Shown here: positions 46,601 through 59,055 of the stretch, piece after piece
Layout of the letters: each line of letters begins with the position of its first letter
How positions within the stretch are numbered: the stretch's first letter is position 1
The notes under the pieces: generated by a model
Told to the model about the DNA's origin: nothing
Databases searched by the model: none
What the model saw: only the letters and a program-made list of their open reading frames with translations
Translations under genes and position numbers: made by a program
From: Plectrocnemia conspersa
Taxonomy: Eukaryota > Arthropoda > Insecta > Trichoptera > Polycentropodidae
DNA: 64,000 bases
Assembly: GCA_009617715.1 (NCBI GenBank)
Contig: VTFK01000069.1
Coordinates: 496,001 to 560,000, forward strand
Direction: 5' to 3'

Positions 46601-47184
46601 ACATAAAATATTTAATTTAAAAAAATAATTATAGAATAATAAAATTAAATGGTATAAATTGGAATACATCCTGATAGCTGACATTAAACATATTGACGTG
46701 TAAGGCCAGCGTATTAAGAAGCTAATAACTATAATATTTGGCATCGTAAGGTTCCAAATTAAGGATTGCAACGAAAATGTTATAAATAATACGAATCACT
46801 GATGGATTACCAAAGTAAAACGCGTTCCTTATAACAAAGTTCACCGTTGACTCAACTGGTTCAATAACACATGATAGAATGAGATGTTTCCCACTAAGTA
46901 TCTGCTGGTAAATAATACAATGCTTTGATAACCGTTTTCGTTTTACAAACCTCATTTTTTCCAACTAAGCCTCAACCTATTCCTCTTATATTTTTACAAC
47001 CATTGAATGTAACACATTTTAGTCGATTTAACATTACATTTTTTTTAATTAAGAAGCCAATACAAATAGGTGTTTATTATTACTATTTTTTTCTAAAACC
47101 TTTAATTAAACAAAATATTCGCTATTTTATATTATAATGAACTTGTTATAAGTTTATGTAGCTTGCCTTTGAAAAACAAGAGAT
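43655..47184. other. AT-rich DNA, no gene supported
   Basis: Holds one repeat word (46793-46842, partner at 27553). A block at about 45880-46250 is less AT-rich but has no coding frame. Frames at 46586-46771, 46722-46964 and 46925-47137 show no domain. If the exon at 43591 is real, this is intron. Confidence 0.35.
46793..46842 (+). repeat. Dispersed repeat word (partner at 27553-27600)
   Basis: It shares GAATCACTGATGG...CCAAAGTAAAAC then GCGTTCCTTATAACAAAGT with the segment inside the zinc-finger gene's first intron. Confidence 0.6.
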
Positions 47185-47540
47185 AAATATTTCGAAATCT
47201 TTTGCTTTACTATTAAATTGGCTCTTGATGTTACTCACAATGTGCTCAAAACTTCAAGTAACTGCTATCGCCAAAAAACTGATAGATTGAAACAAATCTA
47301 TTTTTCCGGGACACATTTATTCGGTTGCAACGATTAAACAAATTAATTCACCGTCGGTAAATGGGTTTCCTTTATTAATTAATAAATAAGCTACACGTAA
47401 ACAGATTTTAAGTATTGCCTTATTTTCGCATAAAGTGTATTCTAATAAACAATTCCATTGTATACATTATACATTTTTTAATCGTTGCTTTTCTTTGAGT
47501 TAAATTTTGTGTCGAGTCTGATTATGACGACGTATATTAT
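47185..47540 (+). repeat. Dispersed repeat, copy 2 (partner at 12775-13055)
   Basis: The same order of landmarks as copy 1: ACTATTAAATTG, GTTACTCACAATGTGCTCAA, CTGATAGATT, AATAAGCTACACGTAAACA and finally TTGTGTCGAGTCT. It has about 70 more bases in the middle than copy 1. Confidence 0.75.
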
Positions 47541-48164
47541 ATTAGTACAGAGTACGCTATACTTACATGAACCATCGCTTCTCAACAAGTTTGTCAACAC
47601 GGATGTAAATATATTTATTAGTATTTGGGCATCTTTAATAATAATACGTGTTTAAAGTGTATAAAATACACAATGACGTATTGCGCATGGTTTGTTATAA
47701 ATAAATAAGTTACCCTAACACATTTTAAGAGACAAAGTTTAATGATCTGCATCTAGGTGATTACTACCATGATACATGTAAGTCACCATAATAAGTGAGC
47801 ATCTTATGTTTTTAAAATTTATCAATTATATATTATATGCAAGCAACTCGAGTTGAGTACATTTAACATCTTTTGATATTTTTTTGACTTACCTGAGTTT
47901 TTGTTCGAAACATTTTCATTAACTTCTATTCATTTTTATTAACTATAATTCAATTTATTGATACAAATATAAGATTCACTATCACACACTTAAATTAATA
48001 AGTTAATTTCCTTTAACGACACAACCACATGGATTTTTCTCGAGCCAAATTAACAGTTAAAATTCCGTAATATTTGACTTGATGTAATATTATATAATAC
48101 ATACCTATTTTATATCGCGTGTATCGTTCGCGAATTCGTCGTTCGATACGGCATAATGAAACAG
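47541..48164. other. AT-rich DNA, no gene seen
   Basis: No open frame or repeat was recognised. The last 60 bases (from about 48110) begin to rise in CG content. Confidence 0.35.
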
Positions 48165-48399
48165 TGTTCCGCACTCATTTTCCAACTTGGAGACCTCTCC
48201 TTTCCCGACCACCCTATACGCCAACCCCAACCCCGCGTTTTCCGACCGCCTGCCCGCCCACCAGTCGCAGCTTCCGCCGCCCTACTGCCGCCAGTCGGCC
48301 TCAGGAGGGCCACGCGAGAGCACAAAACGTTTCGCTTCGGAAAAGTATCCAAAATTGGAATACCAAACATTTGTAAAATACCTGAGATGTTTGAGCACG
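48165..48399 (+). CDS. Candidate internal exon, product unknown
   Basis: A sharply GC-rich island (about 48180-48330) in AT-rich DNA. The frame through 48187 reads ETSPFPTTLYANPNPAFSDR and then LPAHQSQLPPPYCRQSASGG, with G or C at most third codon positions and little bias in first positions, which suggests real coding. It could start at an AAACAG acceptor (48164) and end at GAGCAC|GTGAGG (48399) or earlier at a weaker donor. A competing frame starts with ATG at 48156 (MKQCSALIFQLGDL) and is also open to 48413. Pyrimidine support for the acceptor is poor. No domain recognised; Pro/Ser-rich. It may also be a CpG-rich promoter with no protein. Confidence 0.35.
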
Positions 48400-50334
48400 T
48401 GAGGGAGAATTAGAAAATTGCCAATGGTTGATCACTAGGGCTGAAAGTTAGAATTTTTCTGGATTTTTGTGGCGGATGGACAGTGGGAGCAGATCGCTCA
48501 ACAGGTGTTGAGTATCCCTTTAGCGATTGGCGCGCGTGTGAGTTCGGTTTAGATGAGTAGATCTTTGTGAGGATCTGCATATGCGTAAAAGTGCTTTGAG
48601 AATAAAACCAGATTTTAATTATTAAAGAATAAGAGATATGAATAGTGGTATTTGGTACTATTTAAAAAAAAATATGATTATTTGTAAATATTAATTAAAT
48701 AATAATAATATGTAAAATATAATATAAATAAATGTACGCCAGTAGATGTCTAGCATATGTACATATATGTATGTTATTTTCCGAGGTAAAATTTGTATTT
48801 ATAATCCTTCGCATAAAGGCAAGGCAGTAAAAACCACTAAGCTGCAATTCATTACCTAATTACTCTATGCCTCGTAGTAAATCGTTTACCTTCATAAATG
48901 ACAATTAGGTTCAGTTTAAAACTATTGCTTTGTTTAACCTATGTTTATGTTATTAGAGTTAATATTTTAAATGATGTGTAAAACATATAAATTAATATAA
49001 AAATCAAAATGCCTCAATTTAAAAAAAAATATTATAATACATATTTAATAGAAAGGGTATACTTAATTTTTTGCCACAAAGACAAGATAATTTAATTCAT
49101 ATTTAAATATATGCGTTATTTCATCTGTATCGTTAATTTTTCTCTAAAACATCATGTTACAGTGCTGTAGATTTTTTTTTTGCAATTTTCGCGTACATCT
49201 TATGTTTTTAAATATAGAAATAAATAAAATGTACAGGATAAAAACAATTAGAACGAACGAATATTAAGTGTCTAATTGAAGCACTCGACCTGCTTCTAAT
49301 TATTTGGAAAAAAATACTAAAAAATAGTTATATATGTTACAGTTGAAGTGATAAATTTCGATCAAGTATACAACGACTAAACAAAGTATGAGATTTAGTT
49401 AAATTTTACAATGCTTTATTTTGTATATACTATCCCCAGATAATGTATGCTCTAACTAGTGAGTGTGTCAATTCTCTGACTTGAGATAGTTACATCGTCA
49501 ACGAACAATCTTTAACAGACGAGCGTGTTTGAAAACAATCTATTCGCAAGAGACTAATCGTAGTCAATAATAATAAAAAAAATGGATAGCTAAGGTGTAA
49601 GATACTTTGAAAAACTCAAAGGTTAGAGCAAACAATAATAAGTTAAATTGTTCATAAATTATAATACGTCTACTGTAACTGAAATAATTTACCATTGCAT
49701 ATATTGACTAGTTAATGTATGCATTTTTGAAATTCACACTTTGCCTGTAACATATTTAGTTATAAACAACACTTTTTATACTTTGAAAATTTTAATTAAA
49801 ATATAGAGCACATAAATTAACTTTTATATAATTGGATATGAACTCATTATCTTATTCGATAACAACTAATAATCAAAATGTAATTCAGAATTTTTTTCTA
49901 TATTTTGTAAAAGAAACAATTAATTATGCAGAAAAAAATCAGTTCGTATTTTAAATAGAAATCAAGTTATCTAAAATAGTTGCATATTATAATAAGTATT
50001 AATAATTGAATTAAAACAATTTTTTTCAATAAATTTCATATAATACATAGTTTTTTTTTTGCAATTTTGAGGATTTATTATCAAAAAAATTCAAAGAATA
50101 TATTTTTACCTATATTTTTGGTGAATAATATGAATAAATTATATTTATTATAATTGAAAATACATAATAAGCATAAAACAATTACAATAATTTAATATTA
50201 ATATTAATAAATAAAATGTGAAACTAGAAAACCATTATAATATAGCAACAAAATACATAAAAAAAATATTATTCACTCTTGTCAATTAAAAATAATGTAG
50301 GGAGTCGAGTTGGTATAGTTGTAATAATTATTGA
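48400..50334. other. AT-rich DNA, no gene seen
   Basis: Long A/T-dominated sequence without a supported frame or repeat border. Confidence 0.4.
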
Positions 50335-50575
50335 TTTTGTTTAACCAGTTGTGACGCATTGGGCTAACGTCTGTTTACAATAAATAAATACGTAATTAGG
50401 AGGCATATGTAACTATTGGTATAATAATTTATTTTTAGTATTTAATTTAAAATAAAATTGAGCGAGGTCGTTAAAATTGTTATTGGTTACAGTCTATTGT
50501 CAACACAATCAACGACTATTTAATAGTTGTTGATTGTGTTGACTTCATTGTAACGTATTGGTCTAATGTCTTTCA
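50335..50575. repeat. Repeat cluster around a 45-base palindrome
   Basis: The palindrome at 50499-50543 starts GTCAACACAATCAAC and returns as GTTGATTGTGTTGAC around a TATTTAATA centre, with one mismatch. To its left (50341-50375) lies CCAGTTGTGACGCATTGGGC and to its right (50544-50570) CATTGTAACGTATTGGTC, two versions of one word followed by TAA(C/T)GTCT. A third version, AGTAGTTGTTGATTGTGTTT followed by GTTGTTATGCGTCTGACTAA, is at 54625-54672. This is one inverted-repeat family with three partial copies. Confidence 0.7.
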
Positions 50576-53199
50576 TGTTCTAATGAAAAAATTACATATA
50601 TTTATATTTTTTATTAAGATTCTTCCGATAAGTCAGTACAATTAGCCAAATCGGTAATTCATTTATTTAGGTTTAGTTTTTTCGCGTTCGCTTCATCGCA
50701 ATTTCCTGTCCGATATTATGTTGGGTTGGTATATGGTATATGAGAAAAATTAATTTCGAATAAAATTAAACTTAAAATGAGAGACAGAATGGACTGTTTT
50801 TTTTATTAAAAGTCGTGTACTTTTGTCTTATATTAGGAACATTTGCAACACGCATTCTTTTCGATAAATTCAATACTAAATTGCAACCAGTAATTCCTTT
50901 GCCTTTGTACAGGTTATCTCAAAGTTTCAATATTGCACAACAATTCAATATTATACCCATACATTCACATGTGAATAACTTTTTCCCTTGTTTTTCTTTT
51001 TGCTCTTACAAAAAAGTTTTCGGACAAGACCGTTTAATTTAAACTTCACTCCGAAGTTTTCGCATTATTCGAAGCTCCAATTGCGGGAAAGAGCATCTGG
51101 CAAACGAGAGCTTTTCCCCAGTGGATAATGAACAGCACAAGAATGCCACATATGTACATGCTCCCCATTGTTTGTGTGTGTAGTTCTAGTTATTTTTATT
51201 GGAGTGAATTATGAGGTCGGCTTATTGACACGCAAAAGTGCTCAGAGGATTTATGCCCTAAATCTCTCGCTAGAAACGTAGGGGAAAAGGGAAAATGATG
51301 CCCTAATACGTCAAAAGGCTCGGATAGTATTAGATTTCGGGTGGATGAGAGATGTTAATCGCGTTGGGCCATAATCGCATTTTGACGTTTGCTACGCGAC
51401 TGGGAATTTAATTTTGCGATTTTGATTGCCCTCTTTTATGAAGAGATTCTTAAATAAAAGGGGCTCAATCTTTCCCCTTCATTTGACTATCATTTAACAA
51501 TCGTATCCATAATCATAAATAAAATTGATTACATATTTTTTTTTAATACATAGCCAAATACACTTTGACATATCTTCAATCATTGTTTTGATATCTTGGG
51601 TTAGGTGAAAAAAAATGATTATTTAAAACAATCAATATATTATTATTAATAGTGTTATATTTATCTATACGTATTTGTTTGATTCCAAAGAGTCTGACAC
51701 AATTACATTAAGATGCTACAAACATAGATTCAGCTGAAAGCATCAATAATCTAACATACTGCAACTAAAACTTTCTATACTCAATACCAGTATTTTAAAA
51801 TTATAATTTAACATATTTCCCGTTAAATTTCAATATTAATTATTTAGTGTGATTTAACATTAATTGTCTATCGTTATTTTTGTGGCGTGGGATAAGCGTG
51901 GGATAATTTTAATATATAATTTTGCTTATCGAAAAACACGTTAAATGGCTCACTCGTCCCATTATATCGTTGACAGCAAAAATGTGTTTCTAGTATGAGT
52001 CAAAGGATTAACAGAAACTTTATAATGTGCCGATCATTGTCAATTTATATTCAATAAGCATCATGAATTTTTGAATGAAAATTTTATTTATGAATCACCT
52101 AATTGTATATGCTGAATTTGTGAATAATAAATATTTTTTGTTATTTCTAAATCGATAATTTATTCTGTGTAATTAGTATCAAATTTCCATTGGAGTATTA
52201 AAAAAGAAATTATTCACATCTCTTGCTAGAGAGCTAACCATCAACCGATGGATAACGCGCGATCAAGATTCTAACGATCATAAATCACTGACGGTAATTT
52301 TTTTTGTGTACGACCGTCCCCCGAGTATGCCGCATGTATTATTTTGTGTTTCTATCAGAAAGTAAATAATAATTGTGATATTTTCGCTAGTTGTTTTTTA
52401 AATGCATTACACTATTTACTAGTTATATATGAATCATATGACATGGTTTTAATAAATAAAGAATATAATATGATTCATAAAAAGTGGTTTAAATTTACAA
52501 GCTGTTTATAAAATATCTACATATTAATACCTAATTACCTACCATGAGGTATTTAATTTTGTTTAGTTTACTTTCATTATCTAAAATATATATATACAAT
52601 ACTTATTTTTATATATCGTCATTATTTAAAAAAAAATGTGGTTATACCAATAAAATATTACATACAAGATTGTAATGTAAGTGACACATTGATGTATGAG
52701 GGTGTAATGTAATGTATTGTTTTATTTATTTAGTTTTTTTCATCGCAATATTTATGATATACTCTATATAATAAAAAAAAAATATTATGTGACCTTTTAT
52801 TTTTTCTCCAGCGATAGAGCTTTTTATATATGAGCTTTGTCATTGACTTATTTTCGAGCCAACATAAAATTGTTAAAAGTGTGTTAAAATGTTAATTAAA
52901 ATTATCTTATGCCATTGGATTTTATATAAAAAATATTAAAAAAAATAAAACTTTCGCAAATAAAAAAAAGCTAGAATTAACTTAGCATATTATCCGTTTA
53001 AGCAACAATTAATTTTGATATGAAAACTTACAGCCATTCCCATAGTTCTGTGGAAATGTAGCGTTTCATTGACTGACTGACAGCCATTGGCAATATACTA
53101 TTGTCGCGTTTCGCTTCATTAATCTCCTTTACAAAACGATCAATCAAAAGGAAAATGTCGGAAAACTCGCTGAATAATAGGAGACGAGCGTCAGACGGA
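50576..53199. other. AT-rich DNA, no gene supported
   Basis: A less AT-rich block at about 51050-51420 has no open frame and might be regulatory. The frame at 50815-51042 has no recognised domain. Confidence 0.35.
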
Positions 53200-53392
53200 A
53201 AGCTCTGATCAGTGTATCGCGCGCTACGTGAAAGAATAACAGTGATAACAATTTTGTGACAGTGATAGATAGTCAATTATGTGATAGTGATTGTGGAGTA
53301 ATACTATAATTGTGTGACGAGATCAAAGTCCAGAATACCAAGTGCGTATGGATTATCCTGGATGACCCGGTGGTGGTTGTTCAACGTCTGCA

Positions 53393-53508
53393 ATGGACGA
53401 CAGTTCAGAGATGACACATCGCCGGAGGCGCCGCTACAGGAAAATTGTTAGCATGTTTTTAATAACTTGTATTATTATTATTTTGCACCACATGCACCTG
53501 ATTCGTAC
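53393..53508 (+). CDS. Candidate start exon of a type II membrane protein
   Basis: The ATG at 53393 opens MDDSSEMTHRRRRRYRK, an arginine-rich cytoplasmic-type tail, followed by the hydrophobic segment IVSMFLITCIIIIL (residues 18-31) and then HHMHLIRT. This is the layout of a type II single-pass protein such as a Golgi glycosyl- or sulfotransferase. Unspliced, the frame ends after 47 codons. A GTACGT donor at 53509 (exon end 53508, phase 2) or one at 53513 would continue it. The 200 bases upstream (about 53200-53392) look like a 5' leader. The gene family and the remaining exons were not found. The frame could be chance. Confidence 0.35.
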
Positions 53509-53540
53509 GTACGTATTGCATAAAAAAAATGTGTGAGTAT

Positions 53541-53605
53541 TTTCTAGTCCCCAACTACACGCACCCGAATAGCACATCTCCAATTTATCGTGTTTTATGA
53601 CCATT
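53541..53605. repeat. Solo arm of the MITE family in the zinc-finger gene's last intron
   Basis: CCCCAACTACACGCACCCGA and then ATAGCACATCTCCAATTTAT plus CGTGTT equal the reverse complement of the left end at 37206-37258. The second arm is absent. Confidence 0.75.
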
Positions 53606-54624
53606 TAATTGAAACTTGTATGACTAATTTCAACTTTTTATAATATTTCAAATTGTTTTTTATGATTTTTACCAACAATATTACAATAATAATTTTGTCG
53701 CCACGCCGCGAGCAAAGGGGTGCTATTTTTAGATATTGAATAAGCATTTGACACTTTTTGTTACCAAAGTGGATTTACTTGTGTACCAAAAAGCAATTAA
53801 ACAAAACTCAAGTCCCTCATCCTTAAAACTCTCACCCATCAAAACTTTCCCAAAGCGATACGGTATACAAGACTGAGTGAAATGATCCCTATTCACACTC
53901 GAGTTTTCCCAAAGCACCCACCAAAACCAATTGTTCCTTTTGGTGGTTTGGATAACGCTTTAACGTTTACCATCAAATAACTCTTTCAGTATATAGCGAG
54001 AGTCTTGCAAAGTAATCCACCGTGTATATAATTATTATTAATACATTCATAGTTACAATTAAGAGTTTCGTGGGGAACGAATATCCGCAGCTTGTTTATA
54101 CAGAGCCTATAATGGTTAATGGTAGTATATGTGTATATAAATGTTTGCTGGGTTAACGGGTCGAGTTTATAAATAACAAGTTTTACGTATAGCGAACAAG
54201 ATTTATTAGTTTACGTGAACCTCTTAATGCGTCAGATTTTTTCGATGTAAGATTAGATAGGGAATCCAGCGCGTCTCAAGTTTTAAAAGTAGATTAATTT
54301 CCTTGAGCTTATTATAAAATCTCATTATCGTGGTATGGATTTAATGAACCAACGATTATCCTTGTAATACTTAATCAAGCGTATGAAACTAGTTATGGTT
54401 TAATATATGTATCATACAATAAATGTAATGAAGACCATAAGTCCTAATCGCTAGTGTTTTTTAATTTCTAACCTGCCTGGAAATTATTATATAATTATAA
54501 ATCAGATCGATCATTACGTTTTATTGTTTAAGGATAAAAATATCATGATGAAATATTAAAATAAAATCAAGATCATGCATAGTAAAATATATTGGGTGTT
54601 AACTGTTCCACGTTTCACTACTTA
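53606..54624. other. No gene supported
   Basis: AT-rich, with one 62-codon - strand frame (53729-53917) that shows no domain. Confidence 0.35.
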
Positions 54625-54690
54625 GTAGTTGTTGATTGTGTTTACCCGGTTGTTATGCGTCTGACTAACATCACGTAACAATTATTTATT
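54625..54690 (+). repeat. Third partial copy of the 50.4-kb palindrome family
   Basis: AGTAGTTGTTGATTGTGTTT matches the right half of the palindrome at 50499-50543, and the following CGGTTGTTATGCGTCTGACT echoes its flanks. Confidence 0.6.
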
Positions 54691-55864
54691 GGAACTTTTC
54701 GTCGTATAGTCGTCGAGAATGGTGAATAATTTTATTAGTTTCTGGATTCGGTTTTAATATCCTGTTCCTTTAACATGCTAGGCCTTTTATGATTTATTGA
54801 AATTTAAAGTTTTAGTGATTGATATCACGAAATTCAATTACACTACCGGCACGGAATTCTCTATCCAAAAATTTCCATATCGACTACTTCCAATTGACGC
54901 GTTTGTTACGTGCCTCGAAGGCTCAGAATATTGGAACTGTTTGAACTCGACCCGATATTGCCCCTAAAGCTATTTCCATTTTCTAGTTTAACGTCTTGGT
55001 CAAACTGGACCTCACATAGCTTACCTAATCATTTCCATCACTATATAACATACACAGTATTAATAACATTATCAAGCTGTTCCTATCTACACGTACTATA
55101 TGTAAAATACAAATATCTCTTGGCTAGATTTTATAAAGTATGAATCATTTATGGAAATCATAAGAATTTAATATATGTCTGCAAAAATTGGTACATAACA
55201 ATTGACTGTTAGCTTTCGTGGTGAACGTATTAATAAAATGTATATAATACCAAATCGTCCACAATATTATTATTATTCCTTATGGATCATACGACTTGAT
55301 AGTAAAAATTCACAGTGAAATATACTGTTATAATAAAATAAAATGTAAAGAAGAACCTTGATGTTCCATCGCACTTGACGTGCTTTTTTAGTCTTGTTTT
55401 TATTTATTTACATGGTTGTAACTTTGTTTTGTTTATATTTATATTGAAACAAAAACTTAGCAATTTCATGACGATGCTGTTTTAGTTTGATATTGAGTTG
55501 CTTTTTGAACAAATTTAAATGCTACTCGTTTCATTCCCAAAACTTCAAAATCATATTTTCGTAATAATACTATTTTATCACATGTATACCTTAACTTATT
55601 TACGATCATATTAGAAATATTGTTACTCTTCTTAAACTGACCCTTCTTCGTTTAAATATCTTTTCTAAAATCCTCACACATCACTCCACTGCAAATTTAA
55701 TAAAACTTGATTGGTTTGTCTTTTTAAAAATAAGATAATCGTCGAGCGTTCATTGCTCAAAAAAGAGGCGAAGTGTAAGTCAGTGGTTAAAGAAGTCCAT
55801 GTAGTGGAGTCGAATATGTATAGTCCGGTTTTATATACGCACGTTGGAGGGTGAAGTGGGATTG
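54691..55864. other. No gene supported
   Basis: The part at about 54840-55080 is less AT-rich and has a 77-codon frame (54910-55143) with no recognised domain. The rest is AT-rich. Confidence 0.35.
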
Positions 55865-55975
55865 CGGCGTGCTTCTGGACAACTGCTAGGTTCGTGGGCA
55901 TTGTTCGCAGGACTTAGATGCGCATGTGGCGTTTTTCTTGACTGGTGCTATATACGAATCGCTACACAACACCAT
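55865..55975. repeat. Dispersed repeat (partner at 58555-58660)
   Basis: CGGCGTGCTTCTGGACAACT followed by GCTAGGTTCGTGG, then GCGCATGTGGCG and GACTGGTGCTATATACGAATCGC align with CGGCACGCTTTTGGACGGCA, GCTAGGTTTGTGG, GCGCGTGTGACG and GCTGGTGTTGTGTATGAATCGC. About 100 bases, same orientation, CG-rich against AT-rich flanks. The - strand frame 55674-55901 overlaps it; it may be the 3' part of an old retroelement. Confidence 0.7.
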
Positions 55976-58554
55976 GTAATATAGCAGTTTTGAGTTGATT
56001 CTAATTTTGTCAGAATTAAAGTTTCCAAATATTCGAATATCAAATAGTAAATGATAAAATATTCGAAAAGTTACTTTTGCAAGACTTGAAATTAAACATC
56101 ATTATTTTTTAAACCTAATTGGCTTAAACCCAAGTAAATCTGTACCAACTGGGTCAATCAGACATAAACTGAGTCAAGGAAACGGTGATATAAATTATTA
56201 TGTTTAATATAAGTTATAATTAATATGTCACTTTGCAACATATGCAATTTTTTAAAGAATAGCTCATTTTTATGAATATAAATTTGAGTATACTGCCGTC
56301 GCTAGAACCCATTGTCTCAGGGTTATTAGTCTGAGACAGTACAGACTGCACTAATCCGAACCTATTTAAAAGAGATGAGAAGATCAACAGCTGCATAATA
56401 TTAACTCAGAAATATGGCAATTACAAAGTTTTTTTCTTCAGACTGTTACTTTTTTTAATAGTTATAGCCGTAGCTGTTATTAATACCATAAAGATAAGAA
56501 GATTAATTTTGCAACACTAAAAGTGCACATCACAACTGTGTTTTTGGAGTTAATATTTAACTACAAATATGAAGGAATATTTTATGAATATTTAGACATA
56601 TATATATTGGAATAACAAATAAATGATAAACTGAAGAATATAAACTGAGGAATGTTTATGAATATTCGGATTAAAAAAATAATTTTGACATAAAAAGATA
56701 CAATAGATAGAATTTTTATAAATACAATTTTATCGAATTTTATTTGCATATCTGTCGTACACGTTTAAAATGTATTTACATTTTAAGATTGATTTATTGC
56801 TCTTAAATAAATTCAGAATGGTTCTTCACACAACTATTATTTATAAAATATTATACTATTATTTTTAAAGATTTTACCAGTCAAAACTTATTCTTCAATT
56901 CACATTAAATATTTTGTTAAAATTCAACTTTTAATTATTTATTTATTATTTATAAGGCTACAAATAAATTCTTTATTTTAGTATAATAAAATGTACAAGA
57001 ATCCATAAAATAAGTCCGTATTAATTTTATTGTATAAAATAATCGTTTTGTTGTAAATTAAATTCTGTAAGGATTAGCTTTCGAAGACGATTCTATAGCA
57101 TTATGTAAGGTTCAGGTTTTATAAATAATGGCATTCGAAAGGTTGACGCTTTGAGTGGCTTTCATCTTTCTGTTATTCTCGTGTAGAATCGACTTTGAAA
57201 CCCAAGCGAGTAAACATTATATCAAAAAAAGAAAGACGTCAGGATTATTAAAAAGGGTGAGGTAAATCCTTGAAGATTCGAATCCCCTAGGAGTACAACT
57301 CGTTTATCTTCCAAGAAAATCTTTTCAGCTTTGATTATTGTCAGAAAAGGTGGGATTTTTTCAATTCTCCTAATGATGAAAATTGCAGAGGAGGAGAGCT
57401 TCAATCCCGTTTTTTAATCAGGTCGAAACAGGACTATTTATAGGGCAGCACTCGAAAGCGACGCGTGTTGTCATGTACAGGCGAAATTATTCCTGATGGA
57501 AAGCTTTTGACTGGATGGAGTGCGAAACAAGATTGATTTCCGAGGGCTTTACCTATTTATCCGCAAAGTTGTTGGACTAATTGACCAGGACGAATGTCCT
57601 CACTGCTTTGGACCCTTCGTTATCTCTGGGGGATTGGTGTCGTTATCTAAACGACCCAGCTGCTATTTGACAAGCTTGGAATGTCTGCAAATTTGCACAA
57701 TAAGTTTTAAAATAAACGAAAATTATAATTAGGCATTTGAAAATAAATATAAAAGGCTAGGTTTCTTATATATATTTATCTTTGTATTTCTTATTTTATT
57801 TATTTTTTTTGCGGTAAAAATACATCTATATTTAAGCGTCTTTATATGAAAATGTTATAAGTGCACTTTTCTAGTTTTTTCATTATTAAACTGACTTAAT
57901 TAAGAATGTTCAACATTTTTGCAGTTAGTCATACGAACTATCAGTTACTCGGGCGGATTAAAAATAAAAACTTTTCACAGTAACTATGCTGCTGGCAACT
58001 TTGCAGACTTTTGTTCACGTCAGTCCGTTTAAGCTTTTATTTACAGCGCTTAGTTGTGTTTGTTCGTTTTTCGAATTTTCCTCGTTAATTTTCCGCACGT
58101 TTATAAATGATTTACCGTTTAAACAATTTTCGCAAATTAAAAAGTTGAACATACCCCTTTCGTCCTTCGCCTTTTGCAACCAGCGAAGCGGTAATATTTT
58201 TGCCCTTTTGAGCAATTATTATTAGAGTCTCAGAACCATCGAATAATTGATGAAGCAAAAAAATTGTTAAAAAGGCATCAGCGCTGCGATCATATTTATT
58301 TCATAGTACAAAGCTTATCTATATAAAACATTAAATCATCAGTATTTTGTAATAAAATAACGCAAGAGTTTGCGAAAAGTATAATTTCTGTGTTTAATAT
58401 AGCGAAAAAGTTTTAAAATATTATTATATTACAACAGTTAATATTTCAGTTATACAATTTTGCGATATAAATATATATTAAAATATACACATACGTAAAA
58501 ATCGCTGGTGTCGTAATATTTAAAAGCTTAAGTTAGCTCTTGTAGTGGACCATA
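55976..58554. other. AT-rich DNA, no gene supported
   Basis: Frames at 57222-57404 (-), 57520-57732 (+) and 57986-58225 (+) show no domain I can name; the one at 57520 has a CPHC word but no zinc-finger context. The block 57080-57540 is less AT-rich and may be regulatory. Confidence 0.35.
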
Positions 58555-58660
58555 AAAATACGGCACGCTTTTGGACGGCAGCTAGGTTTGTGGACACGGT
58601 TCGCGAAACTTCAAACGCGCGTGTGACGTGTCTCTTGCTGGTGTTGTGTATGAATCGCGT
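58555..58660. repeat. Dispersed repeat (partner at 55865-55975)
   Basis: See the shared words listed for the partner. Identity is moderate, roughly three quarters by eye. Confidence 0.7.
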
Positions 58661-58925
58661 GCTTATTGAGTCGTAATTACTCTAAAATATTATTTTCATC
58701 TCATTTGAGATGCAAAATTATCTAGTTTTTTCATTCTAGATATATTGAAATATTTTTCAAATATAATTCCGGGGAATATGCATATATCGTATTCTAAAAT
58801 TATTTATGCAGCATTGAGTCATACATAATTATGTGTTAGATAGCGTCATTTACACAAAGCTTTGAAAAAAAACGCTATTTAACAAATATGCAATATGATA
58901 TACCGATAGGTCCGATATATGATAG

Positions 58926-59055
58926 GTCCGATATATTTGGACACTTATAACACTGCCGCGACGCCGGCGAGGGCAACACATACATTGGTGGACCATAACG
59001 GGACTACGGCGGCCGGTGGGACCTCGTCCGTCAGTTATCATCATTTAATTCAACA
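58926..59055 (+). CDS. Candidate exon, product unknown
   Basis: A segment richer in G+C than its flanks, with the open frame PIYLDTYNTAATPARATH followed by TLVDHNGTTAAGGTSSVSYH and HLIQQH; it stays open to a stop at 59119. It follows a weak acceptor GATAG (58925) that is part of a 16-base tandem duplication (GATAGGTCCGATATAT twice at 58905-58936). The phase needed is the one left by the donor at 43654. A donor-like CAT|GTAACT lies at about 59058. Low-complexity Thr/Ala/Ser-rich content is like the linkers of regulatory proteins. Chance cannot be excluded. Confidence 0.3.

Noticed and set aside
57520..57732. Frame with a CPHC word as a possible zinc-binding protein
   Set aside because: A single CxxC without further ligands or codon bias.
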